A stretch of DNA of 64,000 bases, taken from positions 505,001 to 569,000 of the forward strand of contig JAIGNY010001213.1 in the NCBI GenBank assembly GCA_020152595.1, written 5' to 3'. The notes under the pieces were generated by a model. That model was not told where the DNA came from. It made no database searches and saw only the letters and a list, made by a program, of their open reading frames with translations. Position numbers and translations under genes: made by a program. Of this stretch, positions 47,795 to 59,816 are shown piece after piece; position 1 is the first letter of the stretch; every line of letters begins with the position of its first letter. The DNA is from Chiridota heheva. Its lineage: Eukaryota > Echinodermata > Holothuroidea > Apodida > Chiridotidae.

Positions 47795-48377
47795 CTCACA
47801 TATGAACCATATTTTTTTTGTTTTGATAATCTGCATTTATGTTCTTATATAACACGCCTTCATACTTTTAAATGTTTATACTGGCAGACGGCAAAATATT
47901 CCTAGAAATTGAGGGTTATGCACTACGTGTAAGCTACATTGTGTAGAGGATGAATATCATTTTGTACTAGAATGTCCCTTCTATGGGGACATTCGTAAAG
48001 TTTTCATTCCTCAGCACTTTTATCACCACCACTCATATGCTTTGTTTGAAACACTTCTAAGAATTACAAGCGAATCTTTAATTTTGAATTCAGCCATGTT
48101 TATATACTAAACTCTTCATTAGTGCAAATAATCTTTAGCATAATTATTATCTTGCATAAATTTATAATTATTATATTCTTCAACGATCCAATTATTCATT
48201 TGTTTTTTTAAATATTCAATTGTTTTTGATTACTTTTTTTGGTATGGGCATGTATTTTGTGTCTACGTTCGTGTTTTTTTTTTGGGTTAAAACATTTTTA
48301 ATTCTTTTCTTTGATCAGAAATTGTTAAATCCATGTACTTATATTTGTATGTTATAGGCTGGAGGCCAGAACATTGA
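47795..48377 (+). mobile_element. L2/CR1-like LINE, part 3' of nested insertion
   Basis: Coding resumes after the inserted LINE with TGRRQNIPRN, then LCTTCKLHCVEDEYHFVLEC, PFYGDIRKVFIPQHF and ETLLRITSESLILNSAMFIY, the C-terminal Cys/His knuckle of the element interrupted at 45,155. The 3' UTR ends at GGCCAGAACATTGAAATAAA followed by short repeats. Confidence 0.82.
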
Positions 48378-48402
48378 AATAAATAAATAAATAATAATAA
48401 TG

Positions 48403-48433
<31 letters not shown>

Positions 48434-48466
48434 TAATAATAATAATAACAATAACAATAATAATAA

Positions 48467-48529
<63 letters not shown>

Positions 48530-48563
48530 CAGTAGCAGCAGTAGTAGCAGCAGTAGCAGTAGC

Positions 48564-48613
<50 letters not shown>

Positions 48614-48618
48614 CATAA

Positions 48619-48650
<32 letters not shown>

Positions 48651-48680
48651 ATAGTAATAATAATAATAATAATAATACTG

Positions 48681-48750
<70 letters not shown>
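48378..48750. repeat. TAAA/TAA/TAG microsatellite at LINE 3' end
   Basis: AATAAATAAATAAATAATAA leads into long TAA and TAG runs with TAGCAG variants in the centre. Minus-strand frames are poly-Leu, poly-Tyr or poly-Thr artefacts. Confidence 0.97.
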
Positions 48751-49265
48751 AGTTTTAGTAGATCAGTAACTTTTGATACTTTCTTTATTTTTATATGTCC
48801 TGTCATATAAATTGAGACTGTCTCAGAAGTTCACTTCTAAACTTTTCCATTTTTACTCCATCCAGATAAACAGAACATCTGTTTCATTTATTAGATGGGA
48901 AGAGCTGAGACGGAATTACTTATTTTACATCAAATACCTATAAACCCATCATGTTCAATTTTCTCTTGCCCATGTTTGTCTTCACTTCTAACAATTTTCA
49001 AATGCAGTGCGTTTGCGATTAAATCACATAGACTCGGTGAATGAAGCTTTTGGTTTATTTGCTATTTGCTGATTTTTCCTCAATAGGATTAATATCCAGT
49101 TAACGGTTCAGGGAGCTCACTTGAGCAAATCAAGCATAGTTTATTGCGGGTAAAATCAGGAGTGGGCATGCTTTGTGGCTTGTGGAGTGATTTACCATCT
49201 GCTTATAAAGGGTTCTTCGTGTAAATCTCATTTGCTTGAGTTATTGCAGCAAGGATCTAGATAAC
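48751..49265. other. No gene seen
   Basis: AT-rich single-copy-looking sequence. Confidence 0.4.
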
Positions 49266-49352
49266 ATGGTTGATTGTAACAAAGCATTTGATTATGTTGA
49301 ACATCAAACAGAATTAATTCAGAAATCAGGTTTCTATAAATGTGGATGAAAA
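49266..49352 (+). pseudogene. LINE RT motif A relic
   Basis: MVDCNKAFDYVEHQTELIQK followed by SGFYKCG and a stop matches the VDFSKAFDSVDH-type motif A of many non-LTR reverse transcriptases. No other RT motif is recognisable around it. It differs from the two LINE families above and appears to be a third, very decayed lineage. Confidence 0.55.
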
Positions 49353-49356
49353 TTAT

Positions 49357-49463
49357 GCCGCAGGGGTCAATGTGGGTATACAGCCCCCAGAAGCCTTTAT
49401 TTGGGTACAGCTAAGGGTCAATGTGGTTATACAGCCCCATAAGCTATTACTTGGGTATATAGT
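49357..49463. repeat. ~52-bp tandem duplication
   Basis: GGGTCAATGTGGGTATACAG at 49,366 and GGGTCAATGTGGTTATACAG at 49,416 start two copies; both end with TTGGGTA. Confidence 0.75.
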
Positions 49464-50189
49464 AGAAGGACAAAGTGTTTCCCATCAGCAATAGTAATTT
49501 TTTCCATTATTATATTGTGTGAGTGTAGCAAAAATGTGGGGACCTAATCTTCACCATTGCTACTGTATAAATCGTATGGACAGAGAGCTTTGGCATTTCT
49601 TATTGTTAAGAATAAACACGCTACTATATTCATGATGCTACATCATTTTTACTAACAATTTGTACAAAGCATTTTGTGTACCAGCGTTTCATATCCTGAA
49701 CGCAAACTTGCTATCTGCTTATTAAATCTTCTGATATTGGTAATTTTGTGATGATACTAATAACTTTCCTATCTTAGCTAATACTGTATGCCCAACAGTC
49801 ACATGTTCAGCTGATTCACAGCACAAGATAAAAAGTAATTCAATTCCCCCTTGCATTACATCCTAGAATACCTGCAGGTCATTGTACGTTTCTCAATGTA
49901 AGAATGAATTTTAATCAAACTTTATGCAAGTAGGCAAGGCGCTATAAATGTGAACAGAACTTAATTGTGTACAAATATTTTGAAGAGCTCAAAGTCATAG
50001 AGTATTCTTGGTAAAGTGACTAATGGATACAATCATCAAGGCTTCTTTGCAAGCAAGGGTACAGAAATAACAGAGCAATTTGAGGTTCTGTTTGCTTATT
50101 AAGTTTAACCTTTAGTTATAGCTGAATAATTTTAATTCACATTCCTTTTCTTTTTATTCAACAAGGTGACATTTTAATTTTTAAACATT
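49464..50189. other. No gene seen
   Basis: AT-rich, with no recognisable structure. Confidence 0.4.
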
Positions 50190-50270
50190 GAGTATCCATA
50201 ACTCAGAAACTATAGGTGCTTTTTATGTAATTCTAAATCTATTCTGTTCAGAAGTTAAAGCTCTTCCTGA
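50190..50270. repeat. Diverged ~80-bp repeat next to array, copy 2
   Basis: Related to 32,015-32,090, which lies at the edge of the 39-bp satellite. Confidence 0.45.
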
Positions 50271-50287
50271 TGAATATACACTCTGTA

Positions 50288-51118
50288 CTTGCCCATCTCT
50301 ACTTGTCCATCTATGCTTACTTGCCCATCTATGCTTACTTGCCCATCTATGCTTACTTGCCCATCTATGCTTACTTGCCCATCTCTACTTACTTACCCAT
50401 CTTTATTTGCTTGCCCATCTCTACTTACTGTATTTGCCTATCTCTACTTACTTGCCCATTTCTACTTACTTGCCTATCTCTACTTACTTGCCCATCTCTA
50501 CTTACTTGCCCATCTCTACTTACTTGCCCATCTCTACTTACTTGCCCATCTATGCTTACTTGCCCATCTATGCTTACTTGCCCATCTATGCTTACTTGCC
50601 CATCTATGCTTACTTGCGTATCTCTACATACTTGCCCATCTCTACATACTTGCCCATCTCTACTTACTTGCCCATCTCTATTTACTTGCCCATCTCTACT
50701 TACTTGCCCATCTCTACGTACTTGCCCATCTCAGCTTCCTTACCCATCTCTACTTACTTGCCCATCTCTACTTACAGTACTTGCCCATCTCTACTTACTG
50801 TACTTGCCCATCTGTGCTTCCTTACCCATCTCTACTTACTTGCCCATCTCTACTTACTTGCCCATCTCTACTTACTTGCCCATCTCTACTTACTTGCCCA
50901 TCTCTACGTACTTGCCCATCTCTACGTACTTGCCCATCTCAGCTTCCTTACCCATCTCTACTTACTTGCCCATCTCTACTTACCTTCCCATCTCTACTTA
51001 CTTGCCCATCTTTACTTACTTGCCCATCTCTACTTACTTGCCCATCTCTACTTACTTGCCCATCTCTACCTACTTGCTTATCTCTACTTACTTGCCCATC
51101 TCTACTTACTTGCCCATA
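50288..51118. repeat. 18-bp minisatellite
   Basis: About 46 copies of CTTGCCCATCTCTACTTA with variants CTATGCTTA, CTACGTA and CAGCTTCCTTAC. As 18 is divisible by 3 and the unit has no stop, all three plus-strand frames stay open for 280-326 codons as six-residue repeats. These are not proteins. Confidence 0.97.
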
Positions 51119-51969
51119 TACTATTAAATAATAATGAGTTAAGCATACATCTTAGATCTGAATGCTAAAGACAGAAGTTCAAAAAGCTGTAAAATGGTCC
51201 ATAGAGAAACTTTGGATGGCTCATGCTATATGGTGTCTACCAAGCCAACATTACCTACTGTATTTAACAAACAGTGAGAGGTGGGGCAACTATTTATAGA
51301 CAGGCGATCAATCATTGATTTGCTTGATGCCCATCTGTATACTGTTACTATGCGATGCTCAGATTAAAATTCCTAAGAGTTTTATAGGATACGTTTAGTG
51401 GCCAAATATGATTGTTTCAGAAAAGTATATATTGCCCCACAAACAGGGAGGTTTTGGAGCAGGACTATTCTCACCCTAACAGGTTTGGGTTAGGCTTTAA
51501 CCCTCCTTGTATGATGGGCAATATATCACTTTCCGCTTGTTTCATATCAAAAAGAACTCTTGAAGAAACGGATGGTAAAGAAACTTTCATTCTTATTCCA
51601 TTGAGGGGATGCAAGTTTAGAGTTCTGTCAATTAAATGATTGAAATCAAATCTAAAATGCAAATTTCCACGGGGGAGGGGGGGGGGAACTATATGTGCCC
51701 CCAAGCAGGTGCATTTCTTGCATCATTTTCGTAGTGCAGGTCCCAAAAAATGTGGTTTTGCTTTGTTAATTTCGCTGGTCCATTTGTACAATATTTGTGT
51801 TGAATACTGACTCATACTGCCAGTATCAAAAAATCATATTGTGGGTATCTTTTTCGGTTGGTGGGCTGCATACCCGACTACTTTTTGTATGAAGTGCCCC
51901 CTGGATGCAAATTAAGCCCTAAATTCTTCAAACAGTTTGGTTAAACTACTGTACTTCTTGAGAATGTGT
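51119..51969. other. No gene seen
   Basis: Short ORFs on both strands around 51,412-51,704 resemble nothing known. A G run (GGGGGAGGGGGGGGGG) lies at 51,671-51,687. Confidence 0.4.
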
Positions 51970-52255
51970 GACAATTATTACCGGTTATGTTTTCACCTAT
52001 GTTTGTTTGTTTTTCATCAATATATCTCAGGAACTCATGATTGGATTTTATTAAACTTGTGTGAGGTTTTGTAACCAGTTAGGGAAGGAGGCATTAACAT
52101 TTGGGACATATTGGAACGGGAAGAGCAGAAATTGAGGTTAAGGATGTTTAAGGGTAAATTGTCTGTCTTTAATATATCTCAAGAAATAATGATTGGATGT
52201 TGATTAAATTTGGTGTGTGGATAACATAAGAGATGTATGAAAGATAAGGCAGCTT
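51970..52255 (+). repeat. Interspersed repeat R3, inverted relative of 37,430-37,830
   Basis: ATATCTCAGGAACTCATGAT, TTGGATTTTATTAAACTTGT, and again ATATCTCAAGAAATAATGAT with TTGGTGTGTGG parallel the minus strand of the copy near 37.6 kb. Confidence 0.55.
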
Positions 52256-52259
52256 AGGA

Positions 52260-52505
52260 TTATATGTTTCAGTGGTCAAGAAAGTTGGTCTCATATGAAG
52301 AACAAGTCCAACAAAGCAAACTGGTGAAGAAAGCACTCATCTTATTCCGATAAGGAGTTATTAATTTCTGTATCATTTGTGTATAAACAACTGAAATTGT
52401 ACATAGTCATGACTCCTTGTGACATCACTTCCTCAGATTCCTCAAAGCCTTACATGTATTCTATCATTTGGTTTCAGCAATTGTGTCGCTTAAAGACCAT
52501 GTCAG
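52260..52505 (+). repeat. Interspersed repeat R1, partial diverged copy
   Basis: GTGGTCAAGAAAGTTGGTCT, ATGAAGAACAAGTCCAA, GACATCACTTCCTCAGATTC and CTCAAAGCC parallel 14,325-14,400. Confidence 0.55.
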
Positions 52506-52584
52506 GAAAGTACTGTAGTAATAGTAGGGTGGCTCAGTGAAATAATCGTGACACAGCGGACAAAAGCACCAAATTTGGCACAGG

Positions 52585-53045
52585 TAATTTTTCGCACAAA
52601 TATCTGGCGGATAATCCCTTTCATCCACTGAATTTAGACTCTCATAACTTCCAGAAGATTGAAAGACTGATCATCATCTTGTATGATAGAACCAGTCTTC
52701 TGAGCTCCGTCAACGAAGCAAGACAGGAACTCTTTTGTAGAAAGAACCGATGCATTGATAGAATACCACCCATGCTATGTGCTCTTCTCCAGCATACCCG
52801 ACGGGCGGTGTACCCTGTCACATGTGCAGCAGGTGGTTCCAACTCTACAAGGATTTGCTTGGGCCAAGGTGTCATAATCATGGGTGCCACTTTGGATAAC
52901 CATCGCGGAGGTTTCTAGAGTATGCAGAGAGCTGATAAAATATTTTTGCAGTGGAGACTGTTCCACATGCAGATGTGGTCAAGCCAATCTGGACTGCACA
53001 ATATGCTGTCTTTGCAAATGTTTTGGAGGCAATCCAGGAAGTTTA
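52585..53045 (+). pseudogene. C-terminal relic of the repeat ORF family seen at 1.3-3.2 kb
   Basis: The frames give KIERLIIILYDRTSLLSSVN, EARQELFCRKNRCIDRIPPM and LCALLQHTRRAVY. After a frameshift come VVPTLQGFAWAKVS, SWVPLWITIAEVSRVCRELI and a Cys-rich tail CSGDCSTCRCGQANLDCTIC then CLCKC. The layout (RxELF, then RIPPM with A, H and R, then W-x-P, then a Cys cluster) is the same as RRKLF, KRLPPM, HSLRVY and the Cys cluster of the minus-strand relic at 1.3-1.7 kb. Sequences of this kind are common and uncharacterised in marine invertebrate genomes (recollection). One stop and one frameshift make it non-functional. It runs straight into the foldback element. Confidence 0.65.
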
Positions 53046-54436
53046 GCAAGTACATGAAGTAATATCTTTCCTTAAGAGAAATGGTCCATCAATCATTCAC
53101 AGTTAATGCACATTATCACCTCAGGCATTATGATACACAGCTTTTTTATCAACCAGTTTGAAAACAAATTTCTCCCACTAAGACATCTAACATGGATGAG
53201 TGATTTCAATCACAAAAGTGCCTTGATTATTCAGCTCTGGCTTTGTGTAATCTTAACACACAAATAGCCTTGGGCTACTTGGCTGTGGTGTGCATGGGAA
53301 TGACAGATAAACAATCATTGTTTGAAGTGGAAACACAACACACTGAAGATTAAGTCGGGTTGGTAATTATCATACCTGAGTTTTTATGATTAACTCAGGT
53401 GTCGGGTGCGGGTAGGCTTAAAGAGAAACTTTTCAGCATGTAAGAACAGTACAGATTTCTATAGTAGTGACACTTTCCATTGAGGGGTATGTACAGTATC
53501 ATTACACAAGATTCTTTGATTATGAAAGTTCTATAATTCAAAATGTTACAATCAGAAGCATAATTTACTGGTTTTGAGTTAACCTAGATGCAATCAAGTC
53601 TATCTAGTTCATTTTGTGAGAAATCTAGGGCGTTCTTTCCATAATACCCTGAACGGCCCTTCCAATGCACTGGTTACAGTGTACTATCAAATAGCTCTAC
53701 CCATAATACCCCTGACCGGCCCTTCTAATGCACTGGTTGCAGTGTATTATCAAATAGCTCTACCCATGATACCCCTGACCGGCCCTTCCAATGCACTGGT
53801 TGCAGTGTACTATCAAATAGCTCTACCCATGATACACCTGAACGGCCCTCTCAATGCACTGGTTACAGTGTATTACCAAATAGCTCTACCCATAATACCC
53901 CTGAATGGCCCTTCCCATGCATTGGTTGCAGTGTACTATCAAATAGCTCTACCCATAATACCCTGAACGGCCCTTCCAATGCACTGGTTGCAGTGTACTA
54001 TCAAATAGCTTTACCCCTAATACACCTGAACAGCCCTGCCAATGCCATGCGGAACAGTTTCTCCTCAAGCCAGCCTGCACCTGACACCTGAGTTTATCCT
54101 GAAAATTACCAACCTGACTTCCTGTTCAATGTATTGTGTTTCCACTCAAACAATGATTGTTTATCTGCCATTCCCATACACACCACAGCAAAGTAGCTTA
54201 AGGCCATTTGTGTGTATAAGATTACAGAAATCCAGCACTGAATGTGATTAAAATCACTAATGTAAATACAATACATTCACAGAAAGCATGATCTAGTATT
54301 CTTATGAAGGTCAGTGGGAGAAGTTTGTTTTCAAACTGGTGATCAAAATATGCCTGAGGTAATTATGTGCATTAACTGTAAATGTTTGATGGGCCATTTC
54401 GCCTAAGGAAAGATATTATTTCATCTGTTTATGGCA
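53046..54436. mobile_element. Foldback element with ~380-bp inverted arms and a minisatellite loop
   Basis: The left arm, 53,046-53,440 (AATATCTTTCCTTA, CACAGTTAATGCACA, CCTCAGGCA, CCAGTTTGAAAACAAA, AATCATTGTTTGAAGTGGAA, TGATTAACTCAGGTGTC), is mirrored by the right arm, 54,065-54,436 (the complements in reverse order, for example TTTGTTTTCAAACTGG and TGTGCATTAACTGT). The loop holds a 63-bp repeat array. Echinoderm TU elements are a known class of foldback transposon with long inverted repeats; whether this is one is inference. There is no ORF. Confidence 0.85.
53640..54040. repeat. 63-bp tandem repeat in foldback loop
   Basis: About 6.4 copies of CTCTACCCATAATACCCCTG, AACGGCCCTTCCAATGCACT and GGTTGCAGTGTACTATCAAA TAG. 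A single partial copy (GGCACTGGTTGCAGTATACT ATCAAA) sits just outside the right arm at 54,432-54,457. Confidence 0.93.
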
Positions 54437-54457
54437 CTGGTTGCAGTATACTATCAA

Positions 54458-54719
54458 AGATGAGATTCATTAACATCATCAAAAACATCCATTTTGACCC
54501 CAATTTAGGTTTTCAGTAACCCCTATAACGCTTTAAATGGATATTTTATTTAAAGATGGCGGCCATTTGTTTTGGTGTGATTCATGCGCATGCGTGTAAA
54601 AATTAATGAGGGCTCCTAGGCTAATATTAAAGAGCAGGTCCCAAGGAGTCTCTGGGAAAATTTGGTGTTTTTGTTCGGTGTTGCACGATAATCATGAATA
54701 ATAGCCCTAAGCCAACCTA
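54458..54719. other. No gene seen; YY1-like word
   Basis: Contains AAAGATGGCGGCCATTT (54,552-54,568) and the palindrome CATGCGCATGCG nearby. Nothing else recognised. Confidence 0.35.
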
Positions 54720-55020
54720 TTATAGACAGAATCTAGTAATTTAGGTTAATTATGAATTACCAACTGAAGAAAGTTTCAGGTTGAATAATTGATGACTAAA
54801 AAATGTAAATTCAGTTTCTTTAAAATACATTAAGAACTTGAGAATGTGAGAATGAGGGTGCCAGTCTTCTCTATAGTAGATTCACTATGTCAGCCTTATT
54901 CCTACACAGGTGAGACAGAACCAAACTTAAACTTGAATATCTTTTTTCACCATTGTTTTTCTTTTGAGTTCCTCTTTTGTATAAGATAAACTTGCTTGAC
55001 CACTGAACTAAAATCTCTGT
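54720..55020 (+). repeat. Interspersed repeat R1, uninterrupted right half
   Basis: ACCAACTGAAGAAAGTTTCA, GAATGAGGGTGCCAGTCTTC, CACAGGTGAGACAG, AAACTTGAATATC, CACCATTGTTTTTCTTTTGA, CTTGACCACTGAACTAAA. The junction AAACTTGAAT/CACCATT is contiguous here, giving the pre-insertion state of the locus at 14.69-18.09 kb. Confidence 0.7.
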
Positions 55021-56315
55021 TTCATGTCTGAATGCACATCTTGTATTCACGTTGAGTTCAAAAGTTCATATGAATCGTGAATTATTTGATTTGCAGGATT
55101 ATGGAGACCAGACATTGACCAAAAACACAAAAGTTCTTCAGTAATGAAATTTAATCAGTCATAACAGAAATTGTATTAGTCGGGAAGCTACTCAAATCAT
55201 ATTCTTACTGATGTCCTTGGTATGTTTTTTCAGGTGTTATTAAACAACTCATTTGCAGGTAATTCAATTCTGTAAGATTGTGTTCGACCTTACACGTCTC
55301 CAGAGGGTATAACCTATCATGTCAATGCGTGTTTTAGACAGTTCCACTCATGCACTGTAATTGCAACTGATTCTGCCACGTTGTTACTGATAGAGGCTGA
55401 TGAAACAAATTATGGATATATATTTATTCAAATTTGTCACAGAAATGCTGCAAATGAGGTGATGTGCTTGACCTTTTGTAATTATCTGTTTTTCATTCTC
55501 ACCTAAGTTTCTTTCCTACAATGTGATTGGTTGAAATGGGACACACCCCTAATTTGGTAGTCCATTATCCTGTATATATAGACGCCAAGTTTGAGAAATG
55601 AATAAACATATATTGAGATTGCTTGGAAAAAATAATGAAAGAATGAAGCTTTTGCCCTTCAATCTGGTATATGTATTGATACAGTACAATGATCATACAA
55701 TGAGTGCTGTGCCATTGAAATGGTGTGCGCATAGAAGAATCTTTATATTGAAATCTATGTGCATATTAGGTGTATTAAAATCACAATGCGCGATTAAAAT
55801 CACAATATGCGTACACACTTTTTGGACAATTCAATTTGAATTTGTTTTTATCTTGGAGCCTAAAGGAACTTGGATTTGAACGTAAACAAGCAAACAAATA
55901 TTACGCTTACGGAAACACGATGCGTACAACTTGTGTACGCTGTAGGCATAAGAAAGTTTGCACACGTAAAACAAAAGTATAATTTGTGCATGGCATACCG
56001 CTTCAAACTTGTGTACTTATGATATGTTCATGAATAGGAAAAAACCATAGTGGGTTATTCAATTTTTTCCTAGGGTAGTTGCTGATCTCAGTTAATTTCG
56101 GTGGTAAATTATGTTCTAGAATGTTCACTATAAAAGAAAATACTGCATCCCCTGTTTATTATTTGCATCTAAATTTTAAATATGGATAGATGTGAATGAA
56201 CAGAGATTTGGCTCGTTCGCTAAAGGTACTTGACCGTCCAATATCAGCGGCAATGGGACTGGAAAGCTGTCATCCATTATCTCTTAAAAAGATGTCTAGA
56301 GGTGAATAGACTATT
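55021..56315. other. No gene seen
   Basis: The 93-codon plus ORF at 55,598-55,879 matches no known family and lies in AT-rich sequence; I do not call it a gene. Confidence 0.45.
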
Positions 56316-56329
56316 AGGAAGAGTTTTGT

Positions 56330-59105
56330 GTTTTGGGTGTAGTCAGTCAGTCTTCATATTTTGGGTGTATTCAGTCAGTCTTCATATTTTGGGTGTATTC
56401 AGTCAGTCTTTATATTTTAGGTGTAGTCAGTCAGTCTTCATATTTTGGGTGTAGTCAGTCAGTCTTTATATTTTAGGTGTAGTCAGTCAGCTTTCATATT
56501 TTGGGTGTAGTCAGTCAGTCTTTATATTTTAGGTGTAGTCAGTCAGCTTTCATATTTTGGGTGTAGTCAGTCAGTCTTTATATTTTAGGTGTAGTCAGTC
56601 AGTCTTCATATTTTGGGTGTAGTCAGTCAAGTCTTCATATTTTGGGTGTAAGTCAGACAGTCTTTATATTTTGGGTGTAGTCAGTCAGTCTTCATATTTT
56701 GGGTGAAGTCAGTCAGTCTTCATATTTTGGGTGTAGTCAGTCAAGTCTTCATATTTTGGGTGTAAGTCAGACAGTATTAATATTTTAGGTGTAGTCAGTC
56801 AGTCTTCATATTTTTGGTGTAGTCAGTCAGTCTTCATATTTTGGGTGTAGTCAGTCAGTCTTCATATTTTTGTGTAGTCAGTCAGTCTTCATATTTTGGG
56901 TGTAGTCAGTCAGTCTTCATATTTTTTGTGTAGTCAGTCAGTCTTCATATTTTGGGTGTAGTCAGTCAGTCTTCATATTTTGGGTGTAGTCAGTCAGTCT
57001 TCATATTTTGGGTGAAGTCAGTCAGTCTTCATATTTTGGGTGTAGTCAGTCAGTCTTTATATTTTGGGTGTATTCAGTCAGTCTTCATATTTTGGGTGAA
57101 GTCAGTCAGTCTTCATATTTTGGGTGTAGTCAGTCAGTCTTCATATTTTGGGTGAAGTCAGTCAGTCTTCATATTTTTGGTGTAGTCAGTCAGTCTTCAT
57201 ATTTTGGGTGTAGTCAGTCAGTCTTCATATTTTGGGTGAAGTCAGTCAGTCTTCATATTTTGGGTGTAGTCAGTCAGTCTTCATATTTTGGGTGTAGTCA
57301 GTCAGACTTCATATTTTTGGTGTAGTCAGTCAGTCTTCATATTTTGGGTGAAGTCAGTCAGACTTCATATTTTGGGTGTAGTCAGTCAGTCTTCATATTT
57401 TGGGTGTAGTCAGTCAGTCTTCATATTTTGGGTGTAGTCAGTCAGTCTTCATATTTTGGGTGTAGTCAGTCAGTCTTCATGTTTTGGGTGTAGTCAGTCA
57501 GTCTTCATATTTTGGGTGTAGTCAGTCAGTCTTCATATTTTGGGTGTAGTCAGTCAGTCTTCATGTTTTGGGTGTAGTCAGTCAGTCTTCATATTTTGGG
57601 TGTAGTTAGTCAGTCTTTATATTTTGGGTGTAGTCAGTCAGTCTTCATATTTTGGGTGTAGTCAGATAGTCTTCATATTTTGGGTGTAGTCAGTCAGTCT
57701 TCATATTTTGGGTGTAGTCAGTCAGTCTTCATATTTTTGGTGTAGTCAGTCAGTCTTCATATTTTGGGTGTAGTTAGTCAGTCTCCATATTTTGGGTGTA
57801 GTCAGTCAGTCTTCATATTTTGGGTGTAGTCAGTCAGTCTTTATATTTTGGGTGTAGTCAGTCAGTCTTCATATTTTGGGTGTAGTCAGTCAGTCTTCAT
57901 ATTTTGGGTGTAGTCAGTCAGTCTTCATATTTTTGGTGTAGTCAGTCAGTCTTCATATTTTGGGTGTAGTTAGTCAGTCTTTATATTTTGGGTGTAGTCA
58001 GTCAGTCTTCATATTTTGGGTGTAGTCAGTCAGTCTTCATATTTTGGGTGTAGTCAGTCAGTCTTCATATTTTGGGTGTAGTCAGTCAGTCTTCATATTT
58101 TGGGTGAAGTCAGTCAGTCTTCATATTTTGGGTGTAGTCAGTCAGTCTTCATATTTTGGGTGTAGTCAGTCAGTCTTCATATTTTGGGTGTAGTCAGCCA
58201 GTCTTCATATTTTGGGTGTAGTTAGTCAGTCTTTATATTTTGGGTGTAGTCAGTCAGTCTACATATTTTAGGTGTAGTCAGTCAGTCTTCATATTTTGGG
58301 TGAAGTCAGTCAGTCTTCATATTTTTGGTGTAGTCAGTCAGTCTTCATATTTTGGGTGTAGTCAGTCAGTCTTCATATTTTGGGTATAGTCAGTCAGTCT
58401 TCATATTTTGGGTGTAGTCAGTCAGCTTTCATATTTTGGGTGTAGTCAGTCAGTCTTCATATTTTGGGTGTAGTCAGTCAGACTTCATATTTTGGGTGTA
58501 GTCAGTCAGTCTTCATATTTTGGGTGTAGTCAGTCAGTCTTCATATTTTGGGTGTAGTCAGTCAGTCTTCATATTTTGGGTGTAGTCAGTCAGTCTTCAT
58601 ATTTTGGGTGTAGTCAGTCAGACTTCATATTTTGGGTGTAGTCAGTCAGTCTTCATATTTTGGGTGTAGTCAGTCAGTCTTCATATTTTTGGTGTAGTCA
58701 GTAAGTCTTCATATTTTTGGTGTAGTCAGTCAGTCTTCATATTTTGGGTGAAGTCAGTCAGTCTTCATATTTTGGGTATAGTTAGTCAGTCTTCATATTT
58801 TGGGTGTAGTCAGTCAGTCTTCATATTTTGGGTGTAGTCATTCAGTCTTCATATTTTGGGTGTAGTCAGTCAGTCTTCATATTTTGGGTGTAGTCAGTCA
58901 GTCTTTATATTTTGGGTGTAGTCAGTCAGTCTTCATATTTTGGGTGTAGTCAGTCAGTCTTCATATTTTGGGTGTAGTCAGTCAGTCTTCATATTTTGGG
59001 TGTAGTCAGTCAGTCTTCATATTTTGGGTGTAGTCAGTCAGTCTTCATATTTTGGGTGTAGTCAGTCAGTTTTATATTTTGGGTGTAGTCAGTCAGTCTT
59101 TCATA
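56330..59105. repeat. 28-bp minisatellite
   Basis: About 99 copies of CTTCATATTTTGGGTGTAGT CAGTCAGT, with recurrent variants (GAAGTC for GTAGTC, TTTTTGGTG, CTTTATATTTTAGG) clustered at the left end. Frames are broken because 28 is not a multiple of 3. Confidence 0.98.
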
Positions 59106-59810
59106 TTTCAGAAGTGGATCAATTCTTTAACATTGCAAACAAATTACATCAAAATTGATTTTGCAGTTTTATCAGGCTTTAATATGGAAATTCCTGAGGT
59201 TTTAAAGGGCAGACCTCTTTCCATTTGCTTATGTAAGTCCATTGTTTCTCAATCATCCACCATAATTGTAGGGAAGTATCCTGACAAACTGTTTTAAGAT
59301 CTTAAAAATGAAACGATTCTGCCCGAATGTGTCAAAGACAATAAACACTGATTTTCAAAGAGAAAATGAAGTATAGGTATCATTGTGCTTAGACAGCTTA
59401 ATGAAATATTGCAGTGATTTCTCATGTGGAGGAAAATAAAAGAAATATATGGGTGAAAAACCATGTTGATATCTAATATTCTGTGTAGGACTTATTGCAT
59501 TTCAAAGTTTGTTGAAAAGTGACTAGTGCAATTTTAATCTACATCAACAGTGATGTCATAATGCACTTACAGTGTATTTCTTTGAAAAAATAATGACCAC
59601 TGTCTAAATTATAGGAAACATTTTTTGTTTAATTATTGAGATGGAGTATTTTAACAAAGCACATTTTGTGCATAATTATGTTCATGTACCATATATTCTT
59701 AATTATAAAAAAAAATCATAGAAACACATACAAATTCTCTTGGAAGTGCAGCTATGACATCACAATGTATACTGGACTGGTCACTTTTCAACGCTGATGA
59801 AATCTTTGAA
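59106..59810. other. No gene seen
   Basis: AT-rich linker between two arrays. Confidence 0.45.
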
Positions 59811-59816
59811 AGACAA

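Noticed and set aside
48287-48806. Poly-Leu, poly-Tyr and poly-Thr ORFs
   Set aside because: Microsatellite translation after the LINE 3' end.
50188-51168. Three overlapping ORFs of 280-326 codons
   Set aside because: All three frames of an 18-bp repeat are open at once, which is expected from the repeat and not from a gene.
55598-55879. 93-codon ORF as a small gene
   Set aside because: No recognisable motif, AT-rich composition like the surroundings, no splice or promoter support.
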